Shown piece by piece: positions 51,360-59,877 of a DNA stretch of 64,000 bases. The notes beneath the pieces are model-generated. The model made no database searches. It had not been told where the DNA came from and saw only the letters and a list, made by a program, of their open reading frames with translations. The stretch is from Methylomonas sp. LW13 (GTDB lineage: Bacteria > Pseudomonadota > Gammaproteobacteria > Methylococcales > Methylomonadaceae). Each line of letters opens with the position of its first letter. Within the stretch, counting starts at the first letter, position 1. Location: positions 4,898,001 to 4,962,000 of the forward strand of contig NZ_CP033381.1 in assembly GCF_016865255.1 (NCBI RefSeq). The letters run 5' to 3'. Both the position numbers and the translations under genes were made by a program.

Positions 51360-52586
51360 ATGGCCAAAAAGACAGATCGAAATTTATTAGTGGGGCTGGA
51401 TATAGGCACGTCGAAAGTCGCTGCTATCGTTGGTGAATACCGCGGTGGCGACGAGATCGAAGTGATCGGCATCGGCACCGCGCCGTCCAAGGGCTTGAAA
51501 AAAGGCATCGTGGTCAATCTGGAATCGACCGTGCATTCCATCCAGCGGGCGATTGAGGAAGCCGAATTGATGGCGGGTTGCCAGATCAAATCGGTATTTG
51601 CGGGTATCGCCGGCAGCCATATTAAAAGCCTGAATTCACATGGCATCGTGGCGATCAAGGAAAAGGAAGTGACCCAACACGACATCGATAGAGTGATCGA
51701 TTCGGCGCGGGCGGTGGCGATTCCGGCGGATCAGAAAATCCTGCACATCCTGCCGCAGGAGTTTGTGATCGACCAGCAAGAAGGCATCAAGGAGCCCATC
51801 GGCATGTCCGGCATTCGTTTGGAAGCCAAGGTGCATATGGTCACCAGCAGCGTCAGTGCCGAACAAAACATCGTCAAATGTATCCGTAAATGCGGGCTGG
51901 ACGTGGACGACATCGTGTTGGAGCAACTGGCCTCCTGCGCGGCGGTATTGACTGACGATGAAAAAGATCTGGGCGTCTGCCTGATCGACATCGGCGGCGG
52001 CACCACCGATATTGCGATTTTCTCGGAAGGCGCGATCAAGCACACGGCGGTGATTCCCATTGCCGGTGATCAGGTCACCAACGACATCGCCGTGGCGTTG
52101 CGCACACCGACCAAAAACGCGGAGGAAATCAAACGCCAATATGCTTGCGCGTTGACGCAATTGGCGGACCCGCAACAAACCATCGCGGTGCCCAGCATCG
52201 GCGACCGCGAGCCGCGCAAGATCTCGGCGCAGAATCTGGCTGAGATCGTCGAGCCGCGTTATGAAGAATTGATGTTGTTGGTGCAAGCAGAGTTAAGAAG
52301 AAGTGGCTATGAAGATTTAATTGCCGCCGGCATGGTGATCACCGGCGGCAGTTCGCAAGTGAGAGGGTTGGTCGAATTGGCGGAGGAAATCTTCCATATG
52401 CCGGTTCGCATGGGGGTGCCGCTGCATGTATCCGGATTGACCGATGTAGCGGAAAACCCGATTTATTCGACCGCGGTGGGTTTGTTGCTGTACGGCAAGG
52501 ACCATCACGGCCGGGCGTTAGGCATGAACGATGATGGCGCGGATCTGTTGTCAAAAATCAAAAGCTGGTTTCAAGGAAATTTTTAA
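51360..52586 (+). CDS. ftsA: Cell division protein FtsA
   Basis: FtsA is an actin-like protein that tethers FtsZ to the membrane. The 408-residue protein has LVGLDIGTSKVAAIVGEY (phosphate 1), the 1C domain, IDIGGGTTDIAIF (phosphate 2), VITGGSSQVRGL (adenosine) and a C-terminal amphipathic helix LLSKIKSWFQGNF for membrane binding. Confidence 0.97.
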   Translation: MAKKTDRNLLVGLDIGTSKVAAIVGEYRGGDEIEVIGIGTAPSKGLKKGIVVNLESTVHSIQRAIEEAELMAGCQIKSVFAGIAGSHIKSLNSHGIVAIKEKEVTQHDIDRVIDSARAVAIPADQKILHILPQEFVIDQQEGIKEPIGMSGIRLEAKVHMVTSSVSAEQNIVKCIRKCGLDVDDIVLEQLASCAAVLTDDEKDLGVCLIDIGGGTTDIAIFSEGAIKHTAVIPIAGDQVTNDIAVALRTPTKNAEEIKRQYACALTQLADPQQTIAVPSIGDREPRKISAQNLAEIVEPRYEELMLLVQAELRRSGYEDLIAAGMVITGGSSQVRGLVELAEEIFHMPVRMGVPLHVSGLTDVAENPIYSTAVGLLLYGKDHHGRALGMNDDGADLLSKIKSWFQGNF

Positions 52587-52609
52587 TTTTTTGTCTGGAG
52601 GGTGTGAAA

Positions 52610-53770
52610 ATGAAATATGAATTATTGGATAGTAGCGGCACCGCGGTTATCAAAGTCATCGGCGTCGGTGGCGGTGGCGGTAATGCGGTTAACCACATGG
52701 TGGAAGACGGTATCGACGGCGTGCAATTTATCTGCGCCAACACCGATGCCCAAGCCCTGCGGGAAATGAACGTAGAGTCCATCGTGCAATTGGGTGTTGA
52801 ACTCACCAAAGGCCTGGGAGCGGGCACTCGCCCTGAAGTCGGTAGAGCCGCAGCGGAAGAAAATCGTGACCGCATCCGCGAAGTCATTGCCGGCGCCGAC
52901 ATGGTGTTTCTGACCGCAGGCATGGGTGGCGGTACCGGTACCGGTGCCATCGCGGTATTTGCCGAAGTGGCGAAAGAACTGGGTGTATTGACAGTCGCTG
53001 TCGTATCCAAACCTTTTGATTTTGAAGGTTCCAAGAAAAAAGGCGTGGCCGATGCCGGTTTACGCGAACTGGAAAAACTGGTCGATTCCTTGATCATCAT
53101 TCCTAACCAAAAACTGCTGCCGACTTTGGGCAACAATAAATCGCTGGTAGAAGCATTCCGCGCCGCTAACGACGTGTTGCGCGACGCGGTACAAGGTATC
53201 ACCGAGCTGATTACTCACCCTGGCTTGATGAACGTCGACTTTGCCGACGTCAAGACTGTGATGTCCAATATGGGCAGCGCCATCATGGGCACCGGCGTCG
53301 CCAGCGGAGAAAATCGCGCCCGTTTAGCGGCGGAAAAAGCCATTGCCTGCCCATTGTTGGACGACAACAATCTGCAAGGCGCGCGCGGCATTTTGGTGAA
53401 CGTCACCTCCAACGGCGACTTGGGTTTGAACGAGTTCGACGAAATCGGCAGCATCATGCACGCCTTCGCTTCCGAAGACGCCGACATGAAAATCGGTATG
53501 GCAGTTAATCCAGCCATGGGCCAGGAAATTAAAGTCACCGTCGTCGCCACCGGTATGGGTGAAAAAGCCAAGCAAGCGGCTTCGCCTATCAGTCTGGTGA
53601 AAAAAGTCGCGGCCGGCGAGATCAATTACGATCAATTGGACAAACCGACCATCGTCCGCCAGCAAAAACAGGAATCGACTCGGGAATCCCGCTTCGGCGC
53701 GCAACCTAGAAACGACGTCGATTTGGATTACTTGGATGTACCGGCTTTCTTGAGACGTCAAGCAGACTGA
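52610..53770 (+). CDS. ftsZ: Cell division protein FtsZ
   Basis: FtsZ is the tubulin-like GTPase that forms the division ring. The 386-residue protein has VIGVGGGGGNAVNHM, the tubulin signature GMGGGTGTGAIAVFAEVAKE, the T7 loop NVDFADVKTVM and the conserved C-terminal peptide DLDYLDVPAFLRRQAD that binds FtsA and ZipA. The ATG at 52610 has GGAGG at good spacing; a GTG at 52604 is too close. A hairpin follows before lpxC. Confidence 0.97.
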   Translation: MKYELLDSSGTAVIKVIGVGGGGGNAVNHMVEDGIDGVQFICANTDAQALREMNVESIVQLGVELTKGLGAGTRPEVGRAAAEENRDRIREVIAGADMVFLTAGMGGGTGTGAIAVFAEVAKELGVLTVAVVSKPFDFEGSKKKGVADAGLRELEKLVDSLIIIPNQKLLPTLGNNKSLVEAFRAANDVLRDAVQGITELITHPGLMNVDFADVKTVMSNMGSAIMGTGVASGENRARLAAEKAIACPLLDDNNLQGARGILVNVTSNGDLGLNEFDEIGSIMHAFASEDADMKIGMAVNPAMGQEIKVTVVATGMGEKAKQAASPISLVKKVAAGEINYDQLDKPTIVRQQKQESTRESRFGAQPRNDVDLDYLDVPAFLRRQAD

Positions 53771-53816
53771 GGTCCGCTTGCGACGAGTCCTTATGAGGCT
53801 GCACAACCAAGTTCGG

Positions 53817-53850
53817 GGGGAGCTATCGCATAATCTGTGATAGACTCCCC
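53817..53850 (+). terminator. ftsZ-lpxC hairpin, terminator or attenuator
   Basis: GGGGAG-CTATC pairs with GATAG-A-CTCCCC, an 11-pair stem with a single bulged A, followed by a T-rich run GGCTTTGTTTT. It lies about 45 bases past ftsZ and 30 before lpxC, so it could end dcw transcripts or reduce lpxC expression from them. Confidence 0.6.
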
Positions 53851-53880
53851 GGCTTTGTTTTACCTATTTGTCGGCATTTC

Positions 53881-54807
53881 ATGATTAAACAGCGTACTTT
53901 AAAAAACACCATCAGAGCCACCGGCGTTGGTTTGCATACCGGCGATAAAGTGTATCTGACCCTGCACCCCTCCGAGCCCGATACCGGCATCCGTTTTCGC
54001 CGCGTGGATTTGGAAACCCCGGTGATGATAGCCGCGCGCCCTGAAAATGTCGGCGAAACCAAGCTGTCCACGACTTTGGTCCGCGACGGCGTTAAGGTGT
54101 CCACCGTCGAACATTTGCTGTCAGCTTTGGCCGGTTTGGGCATAGACAATGCGATTGTCGATGTCAGCGCCGCCGAAGTGCCTATCATGGACGGCAGTGC
54201 CGGACCGTTTGTGTTTCTGTTGCAATCGGCCGGCGTGGTCGAGCAGGACGTACCCAAACAATATATCCGTATCAAACGCGCAATCCGCGTCGAAGACGGC
54301 GACAAGTGGGCCGCGTTCGAACCGTTCGAGGGTTTTAAAGTGACCTTTACCATCGATTTCGAACATCCGGCGTTTTCCGAGCATTTGAAAACTGCGGTGA
54401 TGGATTTCTCTTCGACGACCTTCGTTAAAGAAGTCAGCCGGGCCCGTACTTTCGGCTTTATGAAGGACATCGAGTTTTTACGCGAGAACAATCTGGCGCT
54501 GGGCGGCAGTCTGGATAACGCCATTGTGGTGGACGACGATAAAGTGTTGAACGAAGACGGTCTGCGTTATGCCGACGAATTCGTGAAACACAAAATTCTC
54601 GACGCCATCGGCGACTTGTATTTGTTGGGTTACAGCCTGATTGGCGAATACCAGGGTTTTAAATCCGGCCACGCGCTGAACAACAAGTTGCTGCTGAGCC
54701 TGATGAACGACAAAGACGCCTGGGAAATGGTGACTTTCGAAAATGCCGAGGACGCACCGATTTCCTTTATGCATTCCGCGCAAACATCAGCACGCGCGAC
54801 AGGCTAA
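53881..54807 (+). CDS. lpxC: UDP-3-O-acyl-GlcNAc deacetylase LpxC
   Basis: LpxC is the committed zinc deacetylase of lipid A synthesis. The 308-residue protein has [36 protein letters not shown] (first zinc His), [16 protein letters not shown] (catalytic Glu region differs little), [17 protein letters not shown] (second His and Asp) and [11 protein letters not shown]. Position after ftsZ is conserved in Gammaproteobacteria. Confidence 0.97.
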   Translation: MIKQRTLKNTIRATGVGLHTGDKVYLTLHPSEPDTGIRFRRVDLETPVMIAARPENVGETKLSTTLVRDGVKVSTVEHLLSALAGLGIDNAIVDVSAAEVPIMDGSAGPFVFLLQSAGVVEQDVPKQYIRIKRAIRVEDGDKWAAFEPFEGFKVTFTIDFEHPAFSEHLKTAVMDFSSTTFVKEVSRARTFGFMKDIEFLRENNLALGGSLDNAIVVDDDKVLNEDGLRYADEFVKHKILDAIGDLYLLGYSLIGEYQGFKSGHALNNKLLLSLMNDKDAWEMVTFENAEDAPISFMHSAQTSARATG

Positions 54808-54837
54808 TCCCGCATCACACAGACATTAAGCTGTGCC

Positions 54838-54862
54838 GTGGCCGGTCAACTTGATCGGCCAC
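54838..54862. terminator. Hairpin between convergent lpxC and DUF721 genes
   Basis: GTGGCCG pairs with CGGCCAC, extended inside by TCAA/TTGA. No T run on either side, so intrinsic termination is uncertain. Confidence 0.45.
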
Positions 54863-54879
54863 AATCCTGCCAAAACCTA

Positions 54880-55344
54880 CTAATCTTCCCGCAAGCGTTT
54901 CGCCAACGTAGCACCCAAACGCGCCAAAGCCGCCGCCAAAACATCCTGCTCATCCGCCTGTTTAAACTGCTGTGCAATCAAACCGACATTTTCCGCTGAC
55001 GGCAAGCGCGGTGTGCGTTTTGGCCGAATCGGCTCGCCTGTCGGCGGCACAATCCGTACTTGCAAGCGGACAATATAGGGATGCCCCGCATCATGCAATT
55101 TGTCTAAAATCGCTCGATTGAAAAACCGAATTTGCGATGCCCAGCTGGCCGAATCGCAGTACAAGAGTATCTGCGCACCTGACGCCACGCAATGTTGAGC
55201 ATGCGGAGCAATCTCAGACGGTAACGCCGTCCTGACAATGGTCAGCAAGGCCTGTTGCGCGTTAATTTTGGCCATACACAGATTCAACTGCTTGTTGTCA
55301 AAATCCAGCGCGGTCTTAAGCACATTTTTGCGATAACGAGTCAT
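54880..55344 (-). CDS. DUF721 protein (DciA-like)
   Basis: A 154-residue protein of the DUF721 family, which includes DciA, the ancestral loader of the DnaB replicative helicase. The fold part (about 30-100) has ALPSEIAPHAQHCVASGAQILLYCDSASWASQIRFFNRAIL, a KH-like domain, and the C terminus is Ala/Arg-rich. DUF721 genes often lie near lpxC and secA in Gammaproteobacteria. Here it overlaps the end of the GT-C gene by 4 bases, so it is read as the last gene of a glycosylation operon. Helicase loading is inference. Confidence 0.78.
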   Translation of the reverse strand: MTRYRKNVLKTALDFDNKQLNLCMAKINAQQALLTIVRTALPSEIAPHAQHCVASGAQILLYCDSASWASQIRFFNRAILDKLHDAGHPYIVRLQVRIVPPTGEPIRPKRTPRLPSAENVGLIAQQFKQADEQDVLAAALARLGATLAKRLRED

Positions 55345-56984
55345 TGCAAATTCATTTGCTCTGAGCCGGCTTTTGGATATTCCAGAATCAGGCCCTGTTG
55401 ATCGTTTTTAATAATATGCCAGCCATTTGCCACTATTTGCCGTTCATCAACGGCTGACAAAGGCAAATTTTCAGATTCCACACCGAATCGGCCCGGAAAT
55501 AAACCGACGCGAATTGGTCGGCTGCCGGCTTGCTGTTTTATGTCACTGACAGCTTCGAGCACTGACATATACCCATCACCTGCGGACATGAACGCTCGCA
55601 TTTCACCACCCTTTGTCCCTGCGGCAATGGCTTCAATCTGGCGGACTCGTGCGCCGCACTCTATCCGAAACACATGCGCCCAGTTCGATACCAAGTAAGT
55701 ATCTGCCTGATTGCCGCACAAATAGGCTTTTCCAATTGAAAATGCCTGCGCCAATTTCGGGTAGTCGTTATCGCTGTTGCGGAAACTCTCCGAATTGACC
55801 GCATAGCTAGCATGGAAAAACACCAAGCAAACAGAAATCGCCAATTTGGCCTGCTTCCAGGCAATAATAGCGGGCTGCCTGCCATGATCAGCCAACAGCG
55901 CAAACATTCCAGCCCATAAAAAAGGCGAATATTGCAGGGTGTGGCGAAGATTAATCACCTCGCCCCATTGATAGCGGGTACGGGCAGCAACGACCACACA
56001 GGACCCCATGACCAGATAAATAGTTGAAATAGCCAAGGTTTTTTTACCGAAAGTCGGTAGATTGGACCAGCGGTATTTATAATCCGCGTAGGCAGCGGCG
56101 ATAATCAAAACCCCGAATCCCAGTAAACCAGGCAGCGACCAAGCCACATACCGGGCACATTCGCTACAAGCCGTTGCATCCTTTAGCAAAGCCTCGATAT
56201 AGGTGCGTAAATTCTCGACAAAACCTATCGTGCTTGGCCCCATCACATAGGGATTCAGCGACCCAAACATCACTATATTTCTGAGCAGCAGCGGCGCTAC
56301 GACCACGGCCATGCCAAACATCGCCGCAACAGCGCGCAGCAAAACAACGCGCCGTTCCCCAGCGGCACTGCTTAACCAGCAATAACAAAAATAACAAATA
56401 ACACTAGCCAGCAGCGCTAAATGCGCATTTCTGATTGCGTAAGCCATACCGGCAAGCAAACCAGCGAAGATAAAGCCGACGATGGACCGCGAGTTAAGCG
56501 TCAACCCTATAACAACCACCGCTAACCATAAACCGAATACATCGGTCAGCCCCATCAGCGAATGCTTGAGCACACCGGGTGATAATGCTGCTAATCCGGC
56601 CAGCAGCAAAGCATAAAGTGGTCCAAGGCTCTGCCGAAAACTGAAAAATAATAACCACGGCAATGTAATGGCGGAAAAATGCGCCAAACCTATCGCGGCA
56701 TCTTTCGCATCGATACCGAAACTGGAAACGGCCGCCAGAACGACAGCAAAACCCACGGGAAACAAACGATTCTCGACCTGATCCTGATCTCCCGGCGCCA
56801 AGCCATACGGAGTAATCAGCAAGCTGCCTGAATTGAGAAAATTTCTGGCTTGTTCGATATAGCTGGCGCTGTCAGGCGTAAACGGAAAACTCGGCGACCT
56901 ATAGTGCAAATGCACCATCACCAGTAGCGATATCACAGACAGAATGAATAATTGATGTAACAGTGCTCTAAGTTGCCAAGTCAT
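55341..56984 (-). CDS. GT-C type membrane glycosyltransferase
   Basis: A 547-residue integral membrane protein with about 11-13 hydrophobic segments and a C-terminal soluble domain (about 400-547). The first periplasmic loop has TPDSASYIEQARNF with Asp38, the catalytic Asp position of GT-C enzymes such as PMT and ArnT, which transfer sugars from polyprenyl phosphate to proteins or lipids outside the cytoplasm. GLTDVFGLWLAVVVIG and YAIRNAHLALLA fit the same fold. It lies 25 bases after the small transporter gene and downstream of the HAD-UbiA gene, so the donor is likely a polyprenyl-phosphate sugar. Acceptor unknown. Confidence 0.78.
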   Translation of the reverse strand: MTWQLRALLHQLFILSVISLLVMVHLHYRSPSFPFTPDSASYIEQARNFLNSGSLLITPYGLAPGDQDQVENRLFPVGFAVVLAAVSSFGIDAKDAAIGLAHFSAITLPWLLFFSFRQSLGPLYALLLAGLAALSPGVLKHSLMGLTDVFGLWLAVVVIGLTLNSRSIVGFIFAGLLAGMAYAIRNAHLALLASVICYFCYCWLSSAAGERRVVLLRAVAAMFGMAVVVAPLLLRNIVMFGSLNPYVMGPSTIGFVENLRTYIEALLKDATACSECARYVAWSLPGLLGFGVLIIAAAYADYKYRWSNLPTFGKKTLAISTIYLVMGSCVVVAARTRYQWGEVINLRHTLQYSPFLWAGMFALLADHGRQPAIIAWKQAKLAISVCLVFFHASYAVNSESFRNSDNDYPKLAQAFSIGKAYLCGNQADTYLVSNWAHVFRIECGARVRQIEAIAAGTKGGEMRAFMSAGDGYMSVLEAVSDIKQQAGSRPIRVGLFPGRFGVESENLPLSAVDERQIVANGWHIIKNDQQGLILEYPKAGSEQMNLQ

Positions 56985-57009
56985 ACTTGTTAGTTATCTC
57001 GGAACAGAA

Positions 57010-57375
57010 TCAGGAATTGGCCACGAGCCAAACGCCCTCGCAAATCAGCAAAATGCCCAAGACGCGGAAAGCGGTGACCGTCTCGCCGAGCAGCATGCCG
57101 ATCAGCACGGTTAACGCAAAGCCCAAGCCTACCAAGGGATAGGCTTTACTGACATCCCATGATGCCAACACCTTCAACCAAACTATCGCACCCACGCCGT
57201 ACAAGGTAAAACCGGCAAACACAAATTTGTTGGTAAATACGATCCAAGGCAGGCGTGGTGTCAGCGGCCCGGCCATCGCCTGCTTGACATCCACACTGGA
57301 CATGCCGAGTTTCAGCATAAACTGCGCGGCAACAGACAGGACGATGCTAAAAATAGCGATCAGTAGAATTTGCAT
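57010..57375 (-). CDS. Small EamA/SMR-like membrane transporter
   Basis: A 121-residue protein with four hydrophobic helices, similar to half of an EamA transporter or to ArnE/ArnF, which flip undecaprenyl-phosphate-aminoarabinose. Features are AAQFMLKLGMSSVD near the N terminus, VLASWDVSKAYPLVGLGFALTVLIGMLLGE and a final helix. It starts 3 bases after the HAD-UbiA gene and precedes the GT-C gene, which suggests it flips a lipid-linked sugar made by the first gene for use by the third. Confidence 0.75.
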   Translation of the reverse strand: MQILLIAIFSIVLSVAAQFMLKLGMSSVDVKQAMAGPLTPRLPWIVFTNKFVFAGFTLYGVGAIVWLKVLASWDVSKAYPLVGLGFALTVLIGMLLGETVTAFRVLGILLICEGVWLVANS

Positions 57376-57378
57376 GGC

Positions 57379-58818
57379 TTATTCCCAATGTGAAAAATGA
57401 GCGGCTAATGTGGCGAACAGCATCAAGAGCACTGTGATCCGGCTACCGAAGTCGCGAACCGCAAACACCAGCGGGTCATCGTGCATTTCCCCGCGAGCGG
57501 TTTTAATCCACAGGCGTGCTAACCAATAAATAAGGCCTATCGCCACAAACCATAACAGCTGCGGATTTAGGTAACGTATCTGAGTCTCCGCCGAGGTAAT
57601 AAATAAACCAAACACCACCACCGCGCACAACGCGGAACTGACACCCAAGGGCCAGAGCACGACCAGATCCACCGCCCGGTAATCGCGGCCATGCGTGGTT
57701 TCCCGGCCTTTTTGTTGCAAAGCAACCAGTTCGGAACAACGCTTGACTAAAGCCAGACTGAAAAAGATAAACACCGAAAAAGCCAACAGCCAGGAACTGG
57801 TCGCTACCGACGCGGCCACGGAACCGGCAATAATCCTGAGCGTATACAGCAGAGATAGCACCATTACATCGATCAATACATAGGATTTCAATAGCCATGT
57901 ATACGTAGTGGTGACGAATAAATACAACAGCAACATGCCCAAAAAGGCCTGCGACACGGCGAGCGCTAACATCAGGCCGCTCAGCAATAGCCCGCAAGCG
58001 GCTGCCAGACCTTTCAAAATGGGCAATTCAGCACTGGCAAACGGCCTAAATTTCTTACGCGGATGATTACGGTCGCTGTCCAGGTCCCACAAATCGTTAC
58101 CCATATACGTGGCGGACGCGGCCAAGGAAAACCCGAAGAAGCCCAGTACAACGGTACCCAACTTATCCAAATCATCAAACGAAAAAGCCGTTAGCAGCGG
58201 CACGAATATCAACAGGTTTTTCAGCCATTGATGCACCCGCAGCGCGCGCAACCACAACCGGATTTGGTTCAGGTTGGCAGTAAATTCCTGTTCTATCGGT
58301 GTATGTTCCCGCACGAATTTCGCGACCGGCTTTGAGGTATTAACCAGGATTGCGGCCTGTGCGGCTCGCCAAATCGGCAAATCGGCCTTGCTGTCACCCG
58401 CATAGACAAAATTCGGCCCCACTGCCTCGCGGATGGCCTCCAGCTTGTTGACACCTTTAAGATTATGGTTCTCATCGCTGCCTAACACTTTATCGAACAA
58501 ATCCAGATGTTTGGCAACCGCATCGGCTATATCGGTATGTGCTGCGGTGGCGAGCACCAACTGCCTGCCCTTCCGTTTTTCCGCGCGCAAATACTCCAGC
58601 AAATCAGTCCGATAAGGCAAACTCTCGACATCCAGGGCCGATGCTTGCGCCACGCGCGCTTTAAACGCCGCTCGCCCCTTCGCTAACCAAAACGGTAATT
58701 TGAATATAGCGTGCGGCTGCCGTTTACAGACCTGTAATACCGATTCGACCAAGGTGTCGGTGGGCGTCAGCGTGCCATCCAAATCAACGACAAGCGCGGC
58801 TAGCGAAGTTTCTGTCAT
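57379..58818 (-). CDS. HAD phosphatase-UbiA prenyltransferase fusion
   Basis: A 479-residue two-domain protein. Residues about 1-190 form a HAD phosphatase domain: nucleophile Asp12 and Asp14 in VVDLDGTLTPTD, then TAAHT, and YAGDSKADLPIW. Residues about 190-479 are a UbiA-type membrane domain with nine or so helices and the Mg-diphosphate motif NDLWDLDSDRNHPRKK (Asp242, 245, 249). UbiA enzymes of this subgroup resemble mycobacterial Rv3806c, which joins phosphoribosyl diphosphate to decaprenyl phosphate. A fused HAD domain could then remove the 5'-phosphate. Together this would make a polyprenyl-phosphate pentose. It leads a four-gene minus-strand operon. Substrate is inference. Confidence 0.8.
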   Translation of the reverse strand: MTETSLAALVVDLDGTLTPTDTLVESVLQVCKRQPHAIFKLPFWLAKGRAAFKARVAQASALDVESLPYRTDLLEYLRAEKRKGRQLVLATAAHTDIADAVAKHLDLFDKVLGSDENHNLKGVNKLEAIREAVGPNFVYAGDSKADLPIWRAAQAAILVNTSKPVAKFVREHTPIEQEFTANLNQIRLWLRALRVHQWLKNLLIFVPLLTAFSFDDLDKLGTVVLGFFGFSLAASATYMGNDLWDLDSDRNHPRKKFRPFASAELPILKGLAAACGLLLSGLMLALAVSQAFLGMLLLYLFVTTTYTWLLKSYVLIDVMVLSLLYTLRIIAGSVAASVATSSWLLAFSVFIFFSLALVKRCSELVALQQKGRETTHGRDYRAVDLVVLWPLGVSSALCAVVVFGLFITSAETQIRYLNPQLLWFVAIGLIYWLARLWIKTARGEMHDDPLVFAVRDFGSRITVLLMLFATLAAHFSHWE

Positions 58819-59108
58819 GTTATGTTTCTTTTAGAGTGATTGGTGCAACGCTGAAAAAATCGAAAATATCTGGCTCATCGAAGGCATTGTAATGTAACAG
58901 CAATTCCGCAAGCTACGTTTAACTGGGGCCGCGCGGCCACCCACAAGCACCCTTGGCCGCGTCCCGCTTAATCCTCAGAAAAATCCAAGTACAATCCGGG
59001 CAGCATTTTTCTCGTTGAGTCTGTCTGTGACCCTGTTACTATCAACGACAATACGGTCCTGCCAAGCGGATTATCCGAATCAACAATGACAATATTGCGG
59101 AGGTTTTA
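58819..59108. other. Divergent intergenic region
   Basis: About 290 bases between the HAD-UbiA gene and the pentapeptide gene. A GGAGG sits just before the pentapeptide ATG (59099-59103). No confident promoter pair found. Confidence 0.4.
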
Positions 59109-59864
59109 ATGACAAACTTATCGATCAAAACATTTCTAGCGCTATTTCTGGCGAGTCAAAGCATAGCCCATGCCGCCGATCTCACCCGCGCCCAAGTCGA
59201 GCAAATGCTGACCAAAGCGGACAAGCAACACCCCGCCGACCTGCGCCGTAAGGATCTAACCGACCTGGACTTGTCGAATCTGGATTTTCGTAATGCCGAT
59301 TTATGGGGCGCCGATCTAAGACGCTCCAATCTGAATAAAAGCAATCTGCAAGGCCTGACGCTGGATTTAACGGTGATGACCAATATCAAGCTCAGCGCCG
59401 CTAATCTAGCCAATACCAGCATCTTCGGCGTCAGCCTGATGCACGCCGACCTGAGCAACGCCGACATGAGCGGCAGCCGGGTGGTGGCGATCATGGACGG
59501 CGCCAATTTAAGCCATGCCAATCTCAGCAATGTGCAATGGGCGGCGGACATGAAAAATCAATCCATGGGCTTGATGCGCGCCAGCTTGAAAGGCGCCAAT
59601 TTGACCGGTGCCAATCTCAGCAACGCCCAGCTTGGCCGGGCCATGTTAAAACACGCCAAATTAAATAACGCCAACTTACAAAACGCCGATCTGTATTCCG
59701 CCGAAATGGACGGCGCCAATCTGACCGGTGCCAATCTGACCAACGCCAATTTCTCGCAAGCCAAATTGCACGACGCGATTTTTACCGAGGCCGTGACGAC
59801 CGGCACCCGCTTCGACGGCGCCCAAAACCTGCCCGATTCCGTCAAGCCCACCTCTTCCAAATAA
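59109..59864 (+). CDS. Exported pentapeptide-repeat protein
   Basis: A 251-residue protein with a signal peptide ending SIAHA (cleavage after residue 22) and then about 150 residues of tandem pentapeptide repeats of the A(D/N)LxX type, for example ADLWGADLRRSNLNKSNLQG and ANLTGANLTNANF, which fold into a right-handed quadrilateral helix. A short non-repeat cap follows the signal (to about residue 50). Most repeat proteins act by surface mimicry or scaffolding, but no function is known for this one. The APC permease starts 13 bases later, so the two are likely cotranscribed. Confidence 0.9.
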   Translation: MTNLSIKTFLALFLASQSIAHAADLTRAQVEQMLTKADKQHPADLRRKDLTDLDLSNLDFRNADLWGADLRRSNLNKSNLQGLTLDLTVMTNIKLSAANLANTSIFGVSLMHADLSNADMSGSRVVAIMDGANLSHANLSNVQWAADMKNQSMGLMRASLKGANLTGANLSNAQLGRAMLKHAKLNNANLQNADLYSAEMDGANLTGANLTNANFSQAKLHDAIFTEAVTTGTRFDGAQNLPDSVKPTSSK

Positions 59865-59877
59865 TCGAGACCACTTC

